A stretch of 64,000 bases of DNA from Syngnathus acus (taxonomy: Eukaryota; Chordata; Actinopteri; Syngnathiformes; Syngnathidae): positions 3,970,001 through 4,034,000 of the forward strand of contig NC_051100.1 in assembly GCF_901709675.1 (NCBI RefSeq). The letters run 5' to 3'. The position numbers and the translations under genes are program-made. The notes under the pieces were generated by a model. That model was not told the DNA's origin. It ran no database searches and worked only from the letters and a program-made list of their open reading frames with translations. Shown here one piece after another: positions 34,949-46,943 of this stretch (positions are counted from its first letter, which is position 1; each line of letters opens with the position of its first letter).

Positions 34949-37696
34949 CTGAATGAGTTGAACACAAAATGGCGATATATATTTGAACTCTGCCGAAACT
35001 TTGACAGCCACTGAAATACTTTTAATCCGAAACGCACATTGAGTAGAATCTACGCCACAAACCTGTGCTGAAGCGGTGGCTCCTTTGAGATGACAAAATG
35101 GCGCTGGGCGTCACGATGGCTGACGGGCGTGATCTTAGGCGCGGCTGGACTGGTTGGTCTGAGGCTGATGTAAAACAAAAAATTCTAATCAGCAAAGAGG
35201 AAAAGCCTATCACGCTGGATTGGATATTATTTTTTTACATCCAAGTCACTTTTAGTAAACCAGGAAAAAATCTATTTTAGCGTTTAATTCTCCGCCGAAA
35301 TATAATCATAAGGCAAGTTGGACACATTGAGACTTGCTTCTCCTCCTTATGAACCTGGTCTTCACTTTTTCTCATGAACAAACGTAGCGGACAACGAGGC
35401 CTCATGTTTACACTCGTCGCCATCTTCTATTATTTGCGCTCCAGCTCGACATCGCATCGCTGCTTTCTATTAGCTCTGTAAATATTTGACCTTATGTGCA
35501 AACAAGTCAGCGTGGTGGATCCGTTTCGTGCAATGCTGCTGCGCTGTTATTGTCAAACTGGGTGACTATTTGGAAAAGTTGAATATGATGGCTTTTACAC
35601 CATTCAAAGCATATCGCAACATTTCTAGAGGTGTGACGTCACTGAAATTGACTTAAAAGGTTCCGAGCTATTTTGTGAAGGCACAATCAGTTATTGCCAT
35701 GAGCTTAGAAGTGCTTGTGAGGGTTTGGACAAACCTGTGGAAGGTTGGCTGGAGGAGACGAGTCTACTGGAGGTGATGTTGGGCACCGTGTTGGTTGCGG
35801 ACAAAGGCGATGCTGGGAGAGAAGGGACGGCGAACACAGGTGATCTCGGTGGGCCTTGGACATCTGAGTGCGAAGACAAGCCTGACAACATACGAACGAG
35901 AATGACAACAGAGCTGACTTTTTTGTTTTTGGATTGCAAACAACCAATCAAATAGAACCCACAAAAAAAGCAAGCATTTGAATCCCCGGTCATTGCAGAG
36001 GACCTAGTCCCAAATGCTAAAGGCAAAGTAGCACCAATATGCCACAAGGTGGTGCCAAGCCAGTCCCCATATGTTAGACATGGCTTTGGCCTGAAGACTA
36101 CAGTTACATATTTGCAAATTGCAAATCGTGTAAATGTGCGAGAACAGTGTAACGTAACAACACAGAAACACACAATCGCTATAAATGGCAGATTTCTGTC
36201 ATATAACGAGTTTTCCGCAAAGAACAAGTCGGTACGTGTCAAGAAGAGAGGAACATTTTGCACAAAACGGATCCAATCTCAATGAGACGAAGCAGCGCGT
36301 GGGCGCGACGGCGTCCCATCTGTTCCGTTTGACGACACCCAGCCATGACATAACTGTCACTCGCCTCGTTGGACACACGTTTCCACGGCAACCGGCGTCC
36401 GCCAGTCCCCTACAGCGTGTGGGTGAGCGGAGACGTGTCCCGCCGCCCGACAGTCCTTTCCGCAGCTGGAGTGGGAAAACGTCTCACAGGATGAACCCGA
36501 AGAGCGGAGGCGGGAAGCAAGAACGGAGGAAGCGAAGAGGAGTGGCGGGACGCTCGGTGGGTGGACGCCCAAGCATCTCCATGCGCAGCGCAATTACATT
36601 TAATAATGCATACGGTGGGCATCGTAAGGAGCTATTATGAGCTAACCCCCTCCTGATAAATATCACTTGTGGCAGCGGGGAGCTCCAGCCTGACAGAAAT
36701 TACCTCCTAAGCACTGATAGATGACGACGGCAAGAAAAAAAACATGTTGCTTGTAAGTGGCTGGATGATATTCTAGAACTTGGGTTCCATGCTTTTAGAT
36801 CCCCTTAAACTTAGCATAGGAATTTACCAGAATCCTTCCAGAAAATGTCCACCACTTTTCAACCCTGTCAAGGAGAATGGAAGAATAAAAGCTTGAAGAT
36901 GAAGCAAACGTACCAAAAATTTTGAGTTGCGCCAGGTTCTTATGCGGCATGAAGAACATCCACAGCGGTCTGGAGTTGTCCACGCACAGCTGCACCCCCA
37001 AGCTGAAGCCGTTGCGGCTGACAATGACCTCGCCGGCGGCATTCAGCTCAAAGCCCAGGATATCTTCGTTCGACAGCTGCGCGGAAAAGTTGTCAACAGC
37101 CCAGAACTCCATGCGGTCCAGCAGCCACACCAGGTCGGTGGGCAGATCCTGGGGCCGCAATGCAGCCGGGTTGCAAGCCGTCACGCCGTACGACAGCTCA
37201 GCCGGCCCGGCGGTGTGCACCATGATGAAGACGCTTTCCGATTGCTCCAGAGGCCGACTGGTGAAAACCAGCGTCCTGTCCGGGCCCTGGTGCTTCAGCA
37301 TCACCGCCGTGTGAGGATCCTCCAGGCGGATGTGCTCGCCGTGTACGTGGTGAAACCGCAGCTCGTCGTCCAGGTGCTCGGGTAGCTCGGAGCACAGCCG
37401 CAAGTTTTGAGAGTTTTGCGGCGTGTGGTCGACGCACTGGGGCTCGTAGCGGTCGTCTTCCTCCGGGCCGTCTTCGAACATGTTCCACAGGTGCACCGGA
37501 AGTTGAGAGGAGTTCTTCTTTTTGGGGAACGTCAATCGGGAGCGGGTAGAACCGATTGACACATCCTGTGGTAGTGTCTCACTGTCTGTGGAGACAAAGA
37601 ATTGTTGGTTGTCCGTTAGGGCTGAAGGAAGTAGGGATCGAGTCCCCGGTTCAATTCGTAAATTTTATTTATTTCGATTTTTATAAAAAATATTTT

Positions 37697-37737
<41 letters not shown>

Positions 37738-40700
37738 GTATAATTTTTTATATATATTTTACGTTTTTTATTTTGTTACTCACATGTGGCACAAATATGA
37801 ATTTGAATCATCTCTTTATGATGCAGTTTGGAGCACAACTACCACCAACTGTATAAAGAAGCATATTCATTGTAAAGCACACACAGTAGCTCCGGGTCAG
37901 CAGCTACGTAACAGCACACAAAAAAAGAAAGATACACAACGGGTTTATGTAACGCACATGAGAAAAGAAGACGAGCCTCCCACTCTTGTCTTCAGTGTGG
38001 AGTCTTAAGGCTCGTTCGTCGATGGGTTGGACATTTTTTGAGCAGCTTCCATTTTCATTGCTAATATCCTTTTTACCCACTGAACGTTGTAAATCAAATA
38101 AAATACTGGCAATTAGATTTTATACAAAATAGATAAATATAATAAACGTAATGTAAAACCCCAACAGCGACGTCTGTGCGCCAATAAAAAAGAGGCCATG
38201 AATATGATCACACTTTAAAACGAAGGTGTTTACATCCAGCCTTCAGAAGTTTTTTTAAAGACTCGCCCGCGGTCTTGATGTTTACATAACATGCATGAAT
38301 TCAAGACTCGGTTGGCGGGTCCTCTTTGTATCTGCGAGTTTCTGCCTTTTTGCGAGCGGCGGGCACAAATGGGCTTGGGACTACGTTTTCGCTAATGGAT
38401 AATTGTGACCCAATGCTAAAATTAGCCTGATTGGATGCTAGCGGCTTTCACCCCTGATCGGACTCGACTACCGATTTTGGCTACTGTGCAGGTCAGCTGA
38501 CGACTTATCATAAAGAGACAGCACATCTCCGGCCAGCCGCTGATAAAACTGCTTGAACTCAATTACTTCCTCCGCAAAGAGTGTCCACAAGCAAGCGCGG
38601 GCGTCTTATTATTAGCGCTCTTATCATCTGGCCAGAAAGGAGATAACTCGCCGTTATGCTTGGCATTTGTAAGTTTCTTGTCAAGTCCGGCAAAAGTAAA
38701 TAAAGGAAATGTTAAGTGTCTGCTGAGGGTACACTTAACTCCACAACATGATCCACGAATGCTCTAAAAGCACGTTGAATGTGAAGTTTAGACATGTAAT
38801 AGTTTAACAGCTGTGTCTTTAAGAGTGGTTTCCACTCATTTAAGAGGAGCCACAAAAAAGCCATGGCAGGTTGAACACTTAACAGAGGAACAAGTAGAAA
38901 ACATAATGGCCAATAACGTTCGTCTAAGCCCGAAGCTATTGACTGGCTCGAAGCAGGATGGGAGGGGCTGAGGGGCCGCTTTGAAAATGGTGAATTGGTC
39001 TTTGAGCTCAATGTCGTGAGAAAAGCTCCGATCAAGTAGGAGAATGCATACCGGACCAGGTCAACTTTTGCAGATGGAGAAAAGTAAAAAAGAACAAAAA
39101 CAAAGGAGACTCGCTCCACCCTTGACGAACGTTAACAACCCAAAAACCACAAACTGGATGGACCCGTTTAAGGTGAGGGAAAATTACGATAATAGAGGCT
39201 GAGCCGAATCCAAATCTTGACGATGCACCTGCACAACTGGAAAATGTCCAACGTAGGCACTATTTGAGAAGAAATCATATCAGAACCACAAGCCAAGCTT
39301 CCTCATGGCAAAAAGACCACTATAATTCTACAGCTGTACCGAATGTTGGTTAAACGGGTTGGGCTTGGTTGGCTCAAAGCCAACGTCAACATTTAAATAC
39401 CAAACATGTTTTACAAGCACCAAATGTGCACAGAGTTCATTTTGTTCCTTGGCCCGGCGCAGCAGGATTAGAAGTGCGAGTTGGGCCGCTTCATAGACGA
39501 CCTCACCAAGGCCGTTTGCATTAAACAGCGTCCATGTGGGGATTTACATGCCTGGAGGGAGGGAGGGGGGGGGGGGGGGGGGTCGATTCAGGACAAGATC
39601 TAGAGATGTTGAGTGAGAACGCAGAGCAGGGTGGAGTAGAGGGGTGTTGCCTAAAAAGGCAAAGGGGGCTTATAAAGGAAGAGAGAGAACAAGAGGCACA
39701 GGGGGAAAACGTGTTATGAGCTTTTAGACAAGAAAAAAAAAAGTCCAGACTCCCTCCAGAAGAGTCTTTGTCACATGTTGTAGACAGGAGTAGGTCAGAG
39801 GTCATTAAACACGATAGGCCGTGGTCTTGCGAGAGTGATCAGCATCTTCCCCGTACAGCGAAGCCTCTTCCATTCCAAAAAAGTGACAAGCTTCATTAGC
39901 GTTTCAATGCTGGCTCACGGAGAGTCCGCCAGGACCCGTCAAATCCGAGCAGCTGCCTCGCAAGCGTTTTTTACTTTGCCTCGACGATTCCACGCCAAAG
40001 CCTGACATCACTCGAAACCGAAAACTCTTGTAAATACATTTAGGGGGAATGTCAGTTCATGGCGGAGTTCCGTTCATACGATGGCGACAAAACTCGGATT
40101 TGTGGTCGGAACGCGCCGTGGTCGATCGCTTAGCGACGGTAATGTTAAGAATTTTACCCAGAAAGGTATCAACGTGAACCAAGTGAACCTTTGGACCCAA
40201 CAAAAGATTATAAGCTTTAGTAATTTCCTGGAGACCTTAGGAAAGGCTCCTTTTGAAATTCTGGCAGATCTAATCAGGTTTTAATATCCACTCCCTCGAA
40301 AAGAGTGATCAAACCTGGAATGTTTACAGCACCAAAAGGAATAACAATGCTTCATTGGACGAAATCTGAGGGAAACGAGCTTAATGATTACACCATTATT
40401 TGCCGTTCTGGTTCACTGATAGCCGCTTTTGCCTTTGGCTGGAAACGCGCTCAAGATCGATGACTTTGCGTTTCGTGGCAGCACAACTGAAATGTACTCT
40501 TTGTTGTTGTTGGAGGCTTGGGATGGAGCGGAATTGAGCAATTTGTGATTTTTCGGGTGTCTTTATGCCAAGACGACCTCCTAAAAACTGAATTCTTTGG
40601 ATTGACGAAACTAGTTTTAGCTTGTTTACAAAATCGAATTGGTACTAGCAGTAATAAAAATAGGGAGTAGGCGGTCATGTGACTCAACGTTGTTCTCGGT

Positions 40701-43700
40701 ATCAGACCTCTCTAAATTTAACATTTTGTCATCCCCCCAACAAACACGTGACAGGCCAAGTAATCCCTTATTGACATGTGAAACAATAACAAGGTGACGA
40801 CGGTGAATGGTAATAGAAACGAAGAACGACGTTTGACCTGCCCGTCCAGTTTAGAGTCTGTGTATGACAACAATAGTGCCATGCCATTCTGTTGGATTAC
40901 TCATGCTAACATAAATAAACGTGCAAAGGCACAAAAACTATTCACTGCACCAAAAACCTAGCATCGCATTTCATCACCGAGATTTGATTTGTTGTCCTCG
41001 TAAAATCGTATGATGGGATCTGTCAATCGTAACGGGAAACCGGGACAGGTTTATGGAGCACGTTTATAACGGCGTTCCAGCCATAAAATGTTTAAAAGTG
41101 GTGTAAATTTAACAATGCATTTATTGTTGCGGTTGACGAACTGCTCTGCATCTGAATGAGAAGAATAAAATAACACAAGAGGTGATGTCCTCTCCGCTTT
41201 CAATAGAAATTGGGATGTCCTCAGCCTCGTCTTCATCACCTGAGAGCTAAGAGAGACGTTTGGATTCTTCTCCGCGTCTCAAGAGAAACAATTGCTTTCA
41301 GCCTCGCGGACCACTGGCACCGTGTCAGTGATCAAGTGTGACTCATCCACCGCGAGTCCAAAAACTCCCAGGGGAGTTTCTTGCATCTATCAAAAGATGT
41401 GGTTGACTTACGGGCCTTGTGTAACTTGGCAGGAATTCAAACACTCGCAACCAGACGATAAAGAGATTACGGTACTTTTTTTGTGACAACAAGAATGTAT
41501 AACATTCCCACATTCCCACTTGACGGGAATGAAACTGAAAGTAGCGTGTGACCTAATTTACCAAACCGATGCAAACTCCAACTAACAAAAATGTTTTTCA
41601 ATACGCCGTGAAAACCCGTTCATCGCGGAGGATATGATCCCGCTCTGTATTTTAGCTCTTCCCAGATTCCGTAAATATTTCTAAACCTATTTGATCGCTT
41701 TTTAACAGATTAAATTCATTTGAACAAGCAGGAAATGTATAGAACGTACTGTACATGCTAACCGCTAACCCACGGCGCTAACCAATCTTAGCACCTTCAT
41801 TCCAATCTGTTTCGAATAATTCTGATGGCCTTAAATATTTTGCTGAGGCATTTTTGCCAAAGTGCATCAAATAAATAAGCCGCTGAACACACTTGACGGT
41901 ACATGTCAGCGTTCGCTTTTGTGTTCCCGCCTAGATGTTCAACCGAGCGGCTGGTTCTGCACAAAACGTATACAAGGGGCACTCACCATTAATTGACATG
42001 AATGTGTCGGTGATGACGTAAGGGATTTCCAACCCCCCGAGGCTCAACTTTGATTTCTCCGGATGAATTTAGCTTCTTCCGTTACGCAATAACATCTCAG
42101 CTTTCAGGCCTACTCACTAATCTCAGGTTGACCCTTGACTCCTTGCATGTGGGGAGCGGCCACCCGGCTTTCCTTAAGCTCCTGAATATTATACCTGAAG
42201 TTTCTTGGGAGATCAAATATGATGGATTGTCATCTCGTGAGGGCGATTTGTGAAATAATTCTCAACGACTGATTCAGAAGGTTGTGACGAGATTGGACCG
42301 CAAGAATATATTTGACTTTGTGGCTGCCCATTGTTTCAACATCAATTTGCCAACATTGCTCAACAAACTTCGAATAATGTTTGCCTATTTAATGTCTCAC
42401 TAAGTCAGTGCGTAAGTAAACATTTTTAGATCTCATCCACAGTATTTCATCTGCAATTGTTTCAGACTTCAAATGCTTCGCCTTGATGGGTTTTTTTTTT
42501 CCCCTGATGGCCCGAGTCCACGAATCCCACCCAAAACTAACTAAGCTACTATCAGCCACATTCATCTCAAGTACAACCAAGGTCATCCACGCCGGGCCAT
42601 TCTCTACACTCGGCAGAGTTCACTCATAGCGCCACGCTCCATTTGTATTCCCCGAAAACAACTGCTGCAGACGTGGGCTGATTATCAGATAGCGTCGCTC
42701 ACAGCAGGTGGAAAGCGGGGCCTGTTCTTGCAGCTGGTGTCACGTTTGTGTGCACACACCAAAAGCAACCTCGCTGATCTAGAGAAAACATGCACAGATG
42801 CGAGTTTGAAAGCCATTTTCGACTGCAATGTTGTTAGTCTGTGAGTGACTTGGCTAAGACCATTGACATGACTGTTGAGCTTGTTTGTGTTTTGATTCAG
42901 TCAGAGTTGATGAAGTCAGACAAGACCAACTTCCTGGTCTAAGAGAAAACAATGGTAGTCACATAGTCCATGTTTAGTGCCGCTAGTGAGGCATCAGCTT
43001 TCATCTTATCCAGGTTTACCAAAGATACCGTGCACTGATCAGAGACCGGATAGCCGGATAGACCTGAGGCACTTCCACTAAGTCACATTTAGAACCCAAG
43101 AGTGAGACATTCCACAGCCTTGATTGTCTTGGAGGGTAAAAAAAAAATACCCTCAGCAGACCTGACATCATCAGCATGACCAAGACACTTCACTGGTTCT
43201 TGGACAAGAGCTGCGAGCCAAGTCGCAGCGCGAGGCCAGCGGACCTTCAGATAGTCACGCTCTAGCGCCAGATAGCACGGCGAGAAATGAGGTTAAATGG
43301 TTTGAACTCCAACATACAGGAGCCCGCTTTCTATTTTTATTTGCAGTGTCGACAGCCTCTAATTGCGAGATGAGAAGCAGAGACGTTCTCAGAAACCAGC
43401 TTATAAATACTGTACGTACTAGAAGCGTTAGACAATGCAGCAGTTTTTTATTCGTTCTTTTTCGAGAAACGTTTTTAAAAATTGGCCACAGCTGTTCCTT
43501 CATAAACGCTGCTCAAAAGCAACTTACGAGAAGTGAATCAACGAGACGATGCCGACTGCCGATGAGCCAATCGCTTGTTTTCTTTCATCTTGCAAAGCCT
43601 TTAAACTTTGAAAAATCCCTTCAGGGAGATTTTCTTGTGACTAACAAAGTGCGGTGTTTACAATCTACCAAATCTCCCACCATCTTTCCTCCACAGAGCT

Positions 43701-46700
43701 ATTTTTGTAGGTGTGAGGAAGGTAGGAACAGCTGTTAATATGCACGAAGTCTCAGACGAACACGTGTTTCTTGTGAGTTAATGGACTCACCGAGAAGCTG
43801 GACTCCCTTGGTCTTCCCGTAGACGTCAACGAAAACCCACAAAGGCAGATAGGAGCTAACCTGCCTGAATAAACGTTTGGGGGTGCCTTCGTTGATCCGG
43901 TAGAGCACTCGGCCCTTCTTGGATATCCAGAAGGAGATGACGCTCTCAGTATTGAGAAGTTCTTCTGGCAAGGGTTTTGCCCAGAAATCGCTCTTTGACG
44001 CCAGATCTGGACACGAATACCTCGGCAAGCTTTTGGGGTGCATCATGGACGGGTCTTGGGTAGTGAAACCAATGCGCAGAGCGCCTTGCCATGCTTGGTG
44101 GGTATGCGTGATCTGGGAAGGTACATGAAAGAAGTTAATTTGATAGATGCAAGATGAAAATCCATACCTAAGATGAGAGCATTCCTCAAACAGCAAGATC
44201 TACCATGCTCTCCCTTTTCGAGACATAGATGGCCTGATCGCTGAAGTGGAAACTTATACTGAGCCGCCTCTTTGGCCAACACAAATACCAAAAGTGAGAA
44301 AACACATGAGGAGAGAAAAGAGGTGAGAAGATGAGTGGGTGTGAATGACTTTCTCTCACGATGGCGCTCTAAAAAAAAAAAGATTGCTATTCATGCTAAT
44401 GCAGTAGCACAGAGACACGAATCAGACAATACTGTTCACGTACGATTGGTTGATGGATTTACCAACGAGTAGATAATGAATGGATGGTTGATCAGGCGCC
44501 TAGAAGAACTGGTGGATGATAGATGCATTAATAAATTCATGGGACATAATGAGATGGATGGATGGCCTACAGATGGTTAATAGCTGGATGGAAGAATGGA
44601 GGATCAACTGGTTGATGGCCATGCATTTAAAAATTGATAGATGTTGGATAGCGACTGAAAGGCGAATAAGTAGAAAAGTAGTTTAGATGATAAAAACATG
44701 GCGTTGGTTCCTAGAAGTAAAGTAAACGCTGGAGGTGTCTCGCCGTTGGAACACCATGCTCGATCTGGCTCACCTTCAGCCGGACCACCTCGTTTACAGC
44801 CACGCTTCTGTCGCTGAAAACGATGGCGTTACAGAAGCTCCCTCTCCTGCGGACAATCCTCTGCGACTCGTCCATGACGATTTGCGAGCCCTTCACCGTC
44901 GGGTGGAAGAGAAGAGGATCCTGGTTGAGGGGGAACCAGGGTTGATGGCTGGACCGCAGTACATGCTTGTTGTGACGCAGTGTAGTGATGTGACCCGGGC
45001 AGTCTATCGGCTCGAAGTGGTGGTGAAGCTGCGAGCTGGGGGACTGAGACGTGATGGGAACTGAGCAGTCATAGTTGTGCTTGTGGCGAAGTAAGCCAGA
45101 CGGAAGAGACGTGATGGGAACCGGTCCGTTGATCAGCTCTGCAACATGCAATTAATATCGGGTCAACAAGACATACACAATACATTTTAGTAAAAACAGT
45201 AGCTTGAAATTTTGATTTCATTCATTTGGCTATAAAACCAGCATAGCGAAACCATACAATGGGACGACTGTTTAGCCCAAGTGAAACACGACGCTTAATA
45301 ATTTTAATGACAGTGACGCTTTGGATTCCGGTTTTTCCTTTGTGTTGTGGACAAGGTCACATGATCCCACCCTCTCATTAAGGCGTCGACGTCTCACCAA
45401 CAATATCAAATCGTCCAACGCACATTCAGTCGAAGCAGGAAGCCAAATGTTTTACGTGAAACTACCACGTCCTCGTGTTTTGAAGCCATTCTCGCTTTGC
45501 TTTGCGTGACCTTGCCGTGTCGTGAGGTTTGCCACCCAGAGACAAATTATCAATCTGCCCGAGACAGCCGGGATCGGTAAAGGCTGATTATGTGCCACAT
45601 CACCTCTCCTTCTATTCCAAGAGTGTCACGCGGCAGATGAACACGTGCAATTTGGACAGTTGACATTTAATCTCCATTAGACTGGGCTAGCCAAGAATCA
45701 CACTCAAATGTGCTTTTTGAGCACTCTTTGCACGATTTTTGGTCTTTGTAGAACAAGGCTCAGTTGTCCTGGTCAAAGTCACGTTGACCGTACCGCACGT
45801 GTGATGTCACGTTGCGCGTCATGTCTAGTGGAAAATAAAAGCAGACGATGTGGTCGGATAACTTCAGCTCGTGTGTCAATCCGACCTCACCTGCAAAATG
45901 GACTTAATTGCTCCCCTTGTTTGGATCACAGTGATCTGACAGTGGACACGGGCTGAGTTTGGAGCCAAAGTGATTGATGGGCCCTTGAGTGGGACAAGAG
46001 GATCACCAAGACCCTGAGAGGGATTACTGATACGTGCAGTTTTGAGTTGGAAGATGACAGGGCCGTTGGGTGGCCAAACATTTCCAACACGGAACTGATA
46101 GCTACTCAACATCAAAACGCCCTCGAGGTGAAATTTGGTGAGGATGGGTTGCATCTGTCATCTTCCTCATTCAACTGAATACAAGTCAGTAAAAAAAATA
46201 GGTGCGTCAATATTGCGGCTAAAATGTCCGTCATCAGGAAATAGAATAATAATGAAACTTTGACGTCTTAAAAGTTGTCAAACGCCCACAGAGTTCAAAG
46301 GGAAATCATAAAATGGTTTCATTTTCTAACGACACAAAAGGTCAAAGAATAAAATGAGTTCCAACACAATTGACACTAAGCAGTTCAACAAATAGCAACC
46401 TTGCAACTGCAAGCTACCTGCTTGATTGCATCCCTTTAAGTAAACATCCAAAGCAAGATAAAAATAAACAATAAAGTAACTCTTAGATAAAATAGTTCAA
46501 AGTAGGAATAGAAAAAAAAAAAAAAACGGAGAAAACTTTAACTGTATGCTGACACCATTTAGGAAAGTAAGAACTTGTATTTCAGGAAGGTTTTATTTGC
46601 AAAGCAATCGTCATGTGATATTCCAGAGTAGCCTGGAGCCTTTTTAACTTTAATATCTATTTATAATAAGAACTACAATAGCGTTGTAGGTGACGTCATG

Positions 46701-46740
46701 TTTTGTACTTACGACCATGTCTGGTGACTTGCCCACCCAT
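34692..46740 (-). CDS. neurl1: Neuralized-like E3 ubiquitin ligase (NHR-NHR-RING), complete 7-exon gene
   Basis: In transcript order the exons are 46740-46713, 45138-44774, 44112-43791, 37585-36914, 35863-35735, 35164-35063 and 34948-34692. All borders are GT-AG, and the 1875 nt join in phase (624 aa plus stop). The N terminus MGGQVTR is an N-myristoylation signal (Gly2, Thr6). NHR1 spans about 85-239 ([47 protein letters not shown]) and NHR2 about 310-463 ([38 protein letters not shown]). A Ser/Pro linker precedes a RING at 572-610 (CAIC, CGHLCLC, CPIC). In the family, NEURL1 ubiquitinates Notch ligands such as JAG1, is myristoylated to the plasma membrane, and also acts in neurons. Human NEURL1 is about 574 aa. 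It converges on sh3pxd2a, as in human 10q24.33, which favours NEURL1 over NEURL1B. Confidence 0.93.
34884..34938 (-). repeat. 30-bp in-frame tandem repeat inside neurl1
   Basis: GCTCGGGCTAGACGGCGTGG is followed by an identical copy 30 bp later, encoding NPTPSSPS twice just before the RING. Confidence 0.9.
35063..35164 (-). CDS. neurl1: neurl1 coding exon 6 (linker, possibly optional)
   Basis: A 102-nt exon encoding [15 protein letters not shown] to SHRFSTG, with the acceptor TTTTACATCAG and donor GTTTGT. Its length is a multiple of 3 and skipping it keeps the frame, so alternative use is possible. I do not recognise it in mammals. Confidence 0.65.
35735..35863 (-). CDS. neurl1: neurl1 coding exon 5 (Ser/Pro linker)
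   Basis: Residues 463-505 ([11 protein letters not shown] to SSSQPSTG). The acceptor is GCACTCAG and the donor GTTTGT. Low-complexity linker between NHR2 and RING. In phase with both neighbours. Confidence 0.8.
36290..36600. promoter_or_regulatory. CpG-rich patch with RFX X-box in neurl1 intron 4
   Basis: GC- and CpG-rich relative to surrounding DNA. It contains GTTTCCACGGCAAC at 36379-36392, which fits the RFX X-box consensus GTNRCC(N)nRGYAAC closely. It may be an internal promoter or enhancer. A plus-strand ATG at 36491 opens a basic 49-codon frame with no recognisable homology. Confidence 0.35.
36914..37585 (-). CDS. neurl1: neurl1 coding exon 4 (inter-NHR linker and NHR2)
   Basis: Residues 239-462. 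It opens DSETLPQD, matching the family's DSELVLPD junction, and ends LAQLKIF. NHR2 occupies the second half. The acceptor is TTGTCTCCACAG and the donor GTACGT. Confidence 0.94.
37699..37734. repeat. (TA)n microsatellite
   Basis: About 18 uninterrupted TA units in neurl1 intron 3. Confidence 0.95.
39551..39582. repeat. G-tract with an 18-base poly-G run
   Basis: GGAGGGAGGGA followed by 18 consecutive G at 39565-39582. Strong G-quadruplex potential and a likely sequencing trouble spot. Confidence 0.9.
43791..44112 (-). CDS. neurl1: neurl1 coding exon 3 (NHR1)
   Basis: Residues 132-238, from [16 protein letters not shown] to [12 protein letters not shown]. The acceptor is CCTTCCCAG and the donor GTGAGT. 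It contains the NHR1 core and the conserved RINEG turn. Confidence 0.94.
44113..44773 (-). other. neurl1 intron 2 with degenerate GATG minisatellite
   Basis: About 44440-44655 is a degraded array of GATGGATG/GGTTGATGG units. No gene seen. Confidence 0.7.
44774..45138 (-). CDS. neurl1: neurl1 coding exon 2 (start of NHR1)
   Basis: Residues 10-131. A His/Pro/Ser-rich leader with a 20-codon internal repeat (VPITS at 16-20 and 36-40) precedes [19 protein letters not shown] and [11 protein letters not shown] of NHR1. The acceptor is CATGTTGCAG and the donor GTGAGC. Confidence 0.92.
45139..46712 (-). other. neurl1 intron 1
   Basis: No gene seen. AT-rich, with a poly-A run near 46511-46525. Confidence 0.7.
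46713..46740 (-). CDS. neurl1: neurl1 coding exon 1 (28 nt, myristoylation signal)
   Basis: Encodes MGGQVTRHG plus one base, then the donor GTAAGT. Gly2 with Thr6 fits the N-myristoyltransferase consensus. The single carried base joins exon 2 in phase to give [11 protein letters not shown], resembling the IGGPFPVTS segment of mammalian NEURL1. Confidence 0.82.
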
Positions 46741-46935
46741 GCCTAAAACTGCTGGTTGGTTGGTGGTGGTGCTGCTGGATGCAAGGTGCGTTCACGGTCC
46801 TCCTCACTCAGACCTCCTCGTCGCATCCACAATGATCACTTTCCAACGCGCGTCCTCCAACGCGACGTGTTTTCAATGCAAGTGTGCAACGCGTGCTCAA
46901 AACGCTGCCGTGCGTTCGCTCGCCACAAAATAAGG

Positions 46936-46943
46936 TTTAAATA
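46936..46943 (-). promoter_or_regulatory. neurl1: TATA-like box of neurl1
   Basis: TATTTAAA on the minus strand, about 200 bp upstream of the ATG at 46740, in GC/CpG-rich sequence (46780-46930). This would place the start site near 46905-46915 and give a 5' UTR of about 170 nt. The triplicated block begins about 90 bp further upstream, so this core promoter itself is single copy. Confidence 0.4.

Larger units (their letters stand above)
37586..43790 (-). other. neurl1: neurl1 intron 3
   Basis: Large intron between NHR1 and NHR2. It contains a TA microsatellite (about 37699-37734), an 18-base poly-G run (39565-39582) and otherwise unannotatable sequence. No nested gene is supported on either strand. 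Confidence 0.65.

Noticed and set aside
36185-36640. 151-codon plus ORF over the CpG-rich X-box patch
   Set aside because: No recognisable domain, and GC-rich sequence favours chance ORFs. Kept only as a regulatory candidate.
38712-39119. 135-codon minus ORF in neurl1 intron 3
   Set aside because: Hydrophobic, low-complexity translation with no family match and no splice link to neurl1 exons.
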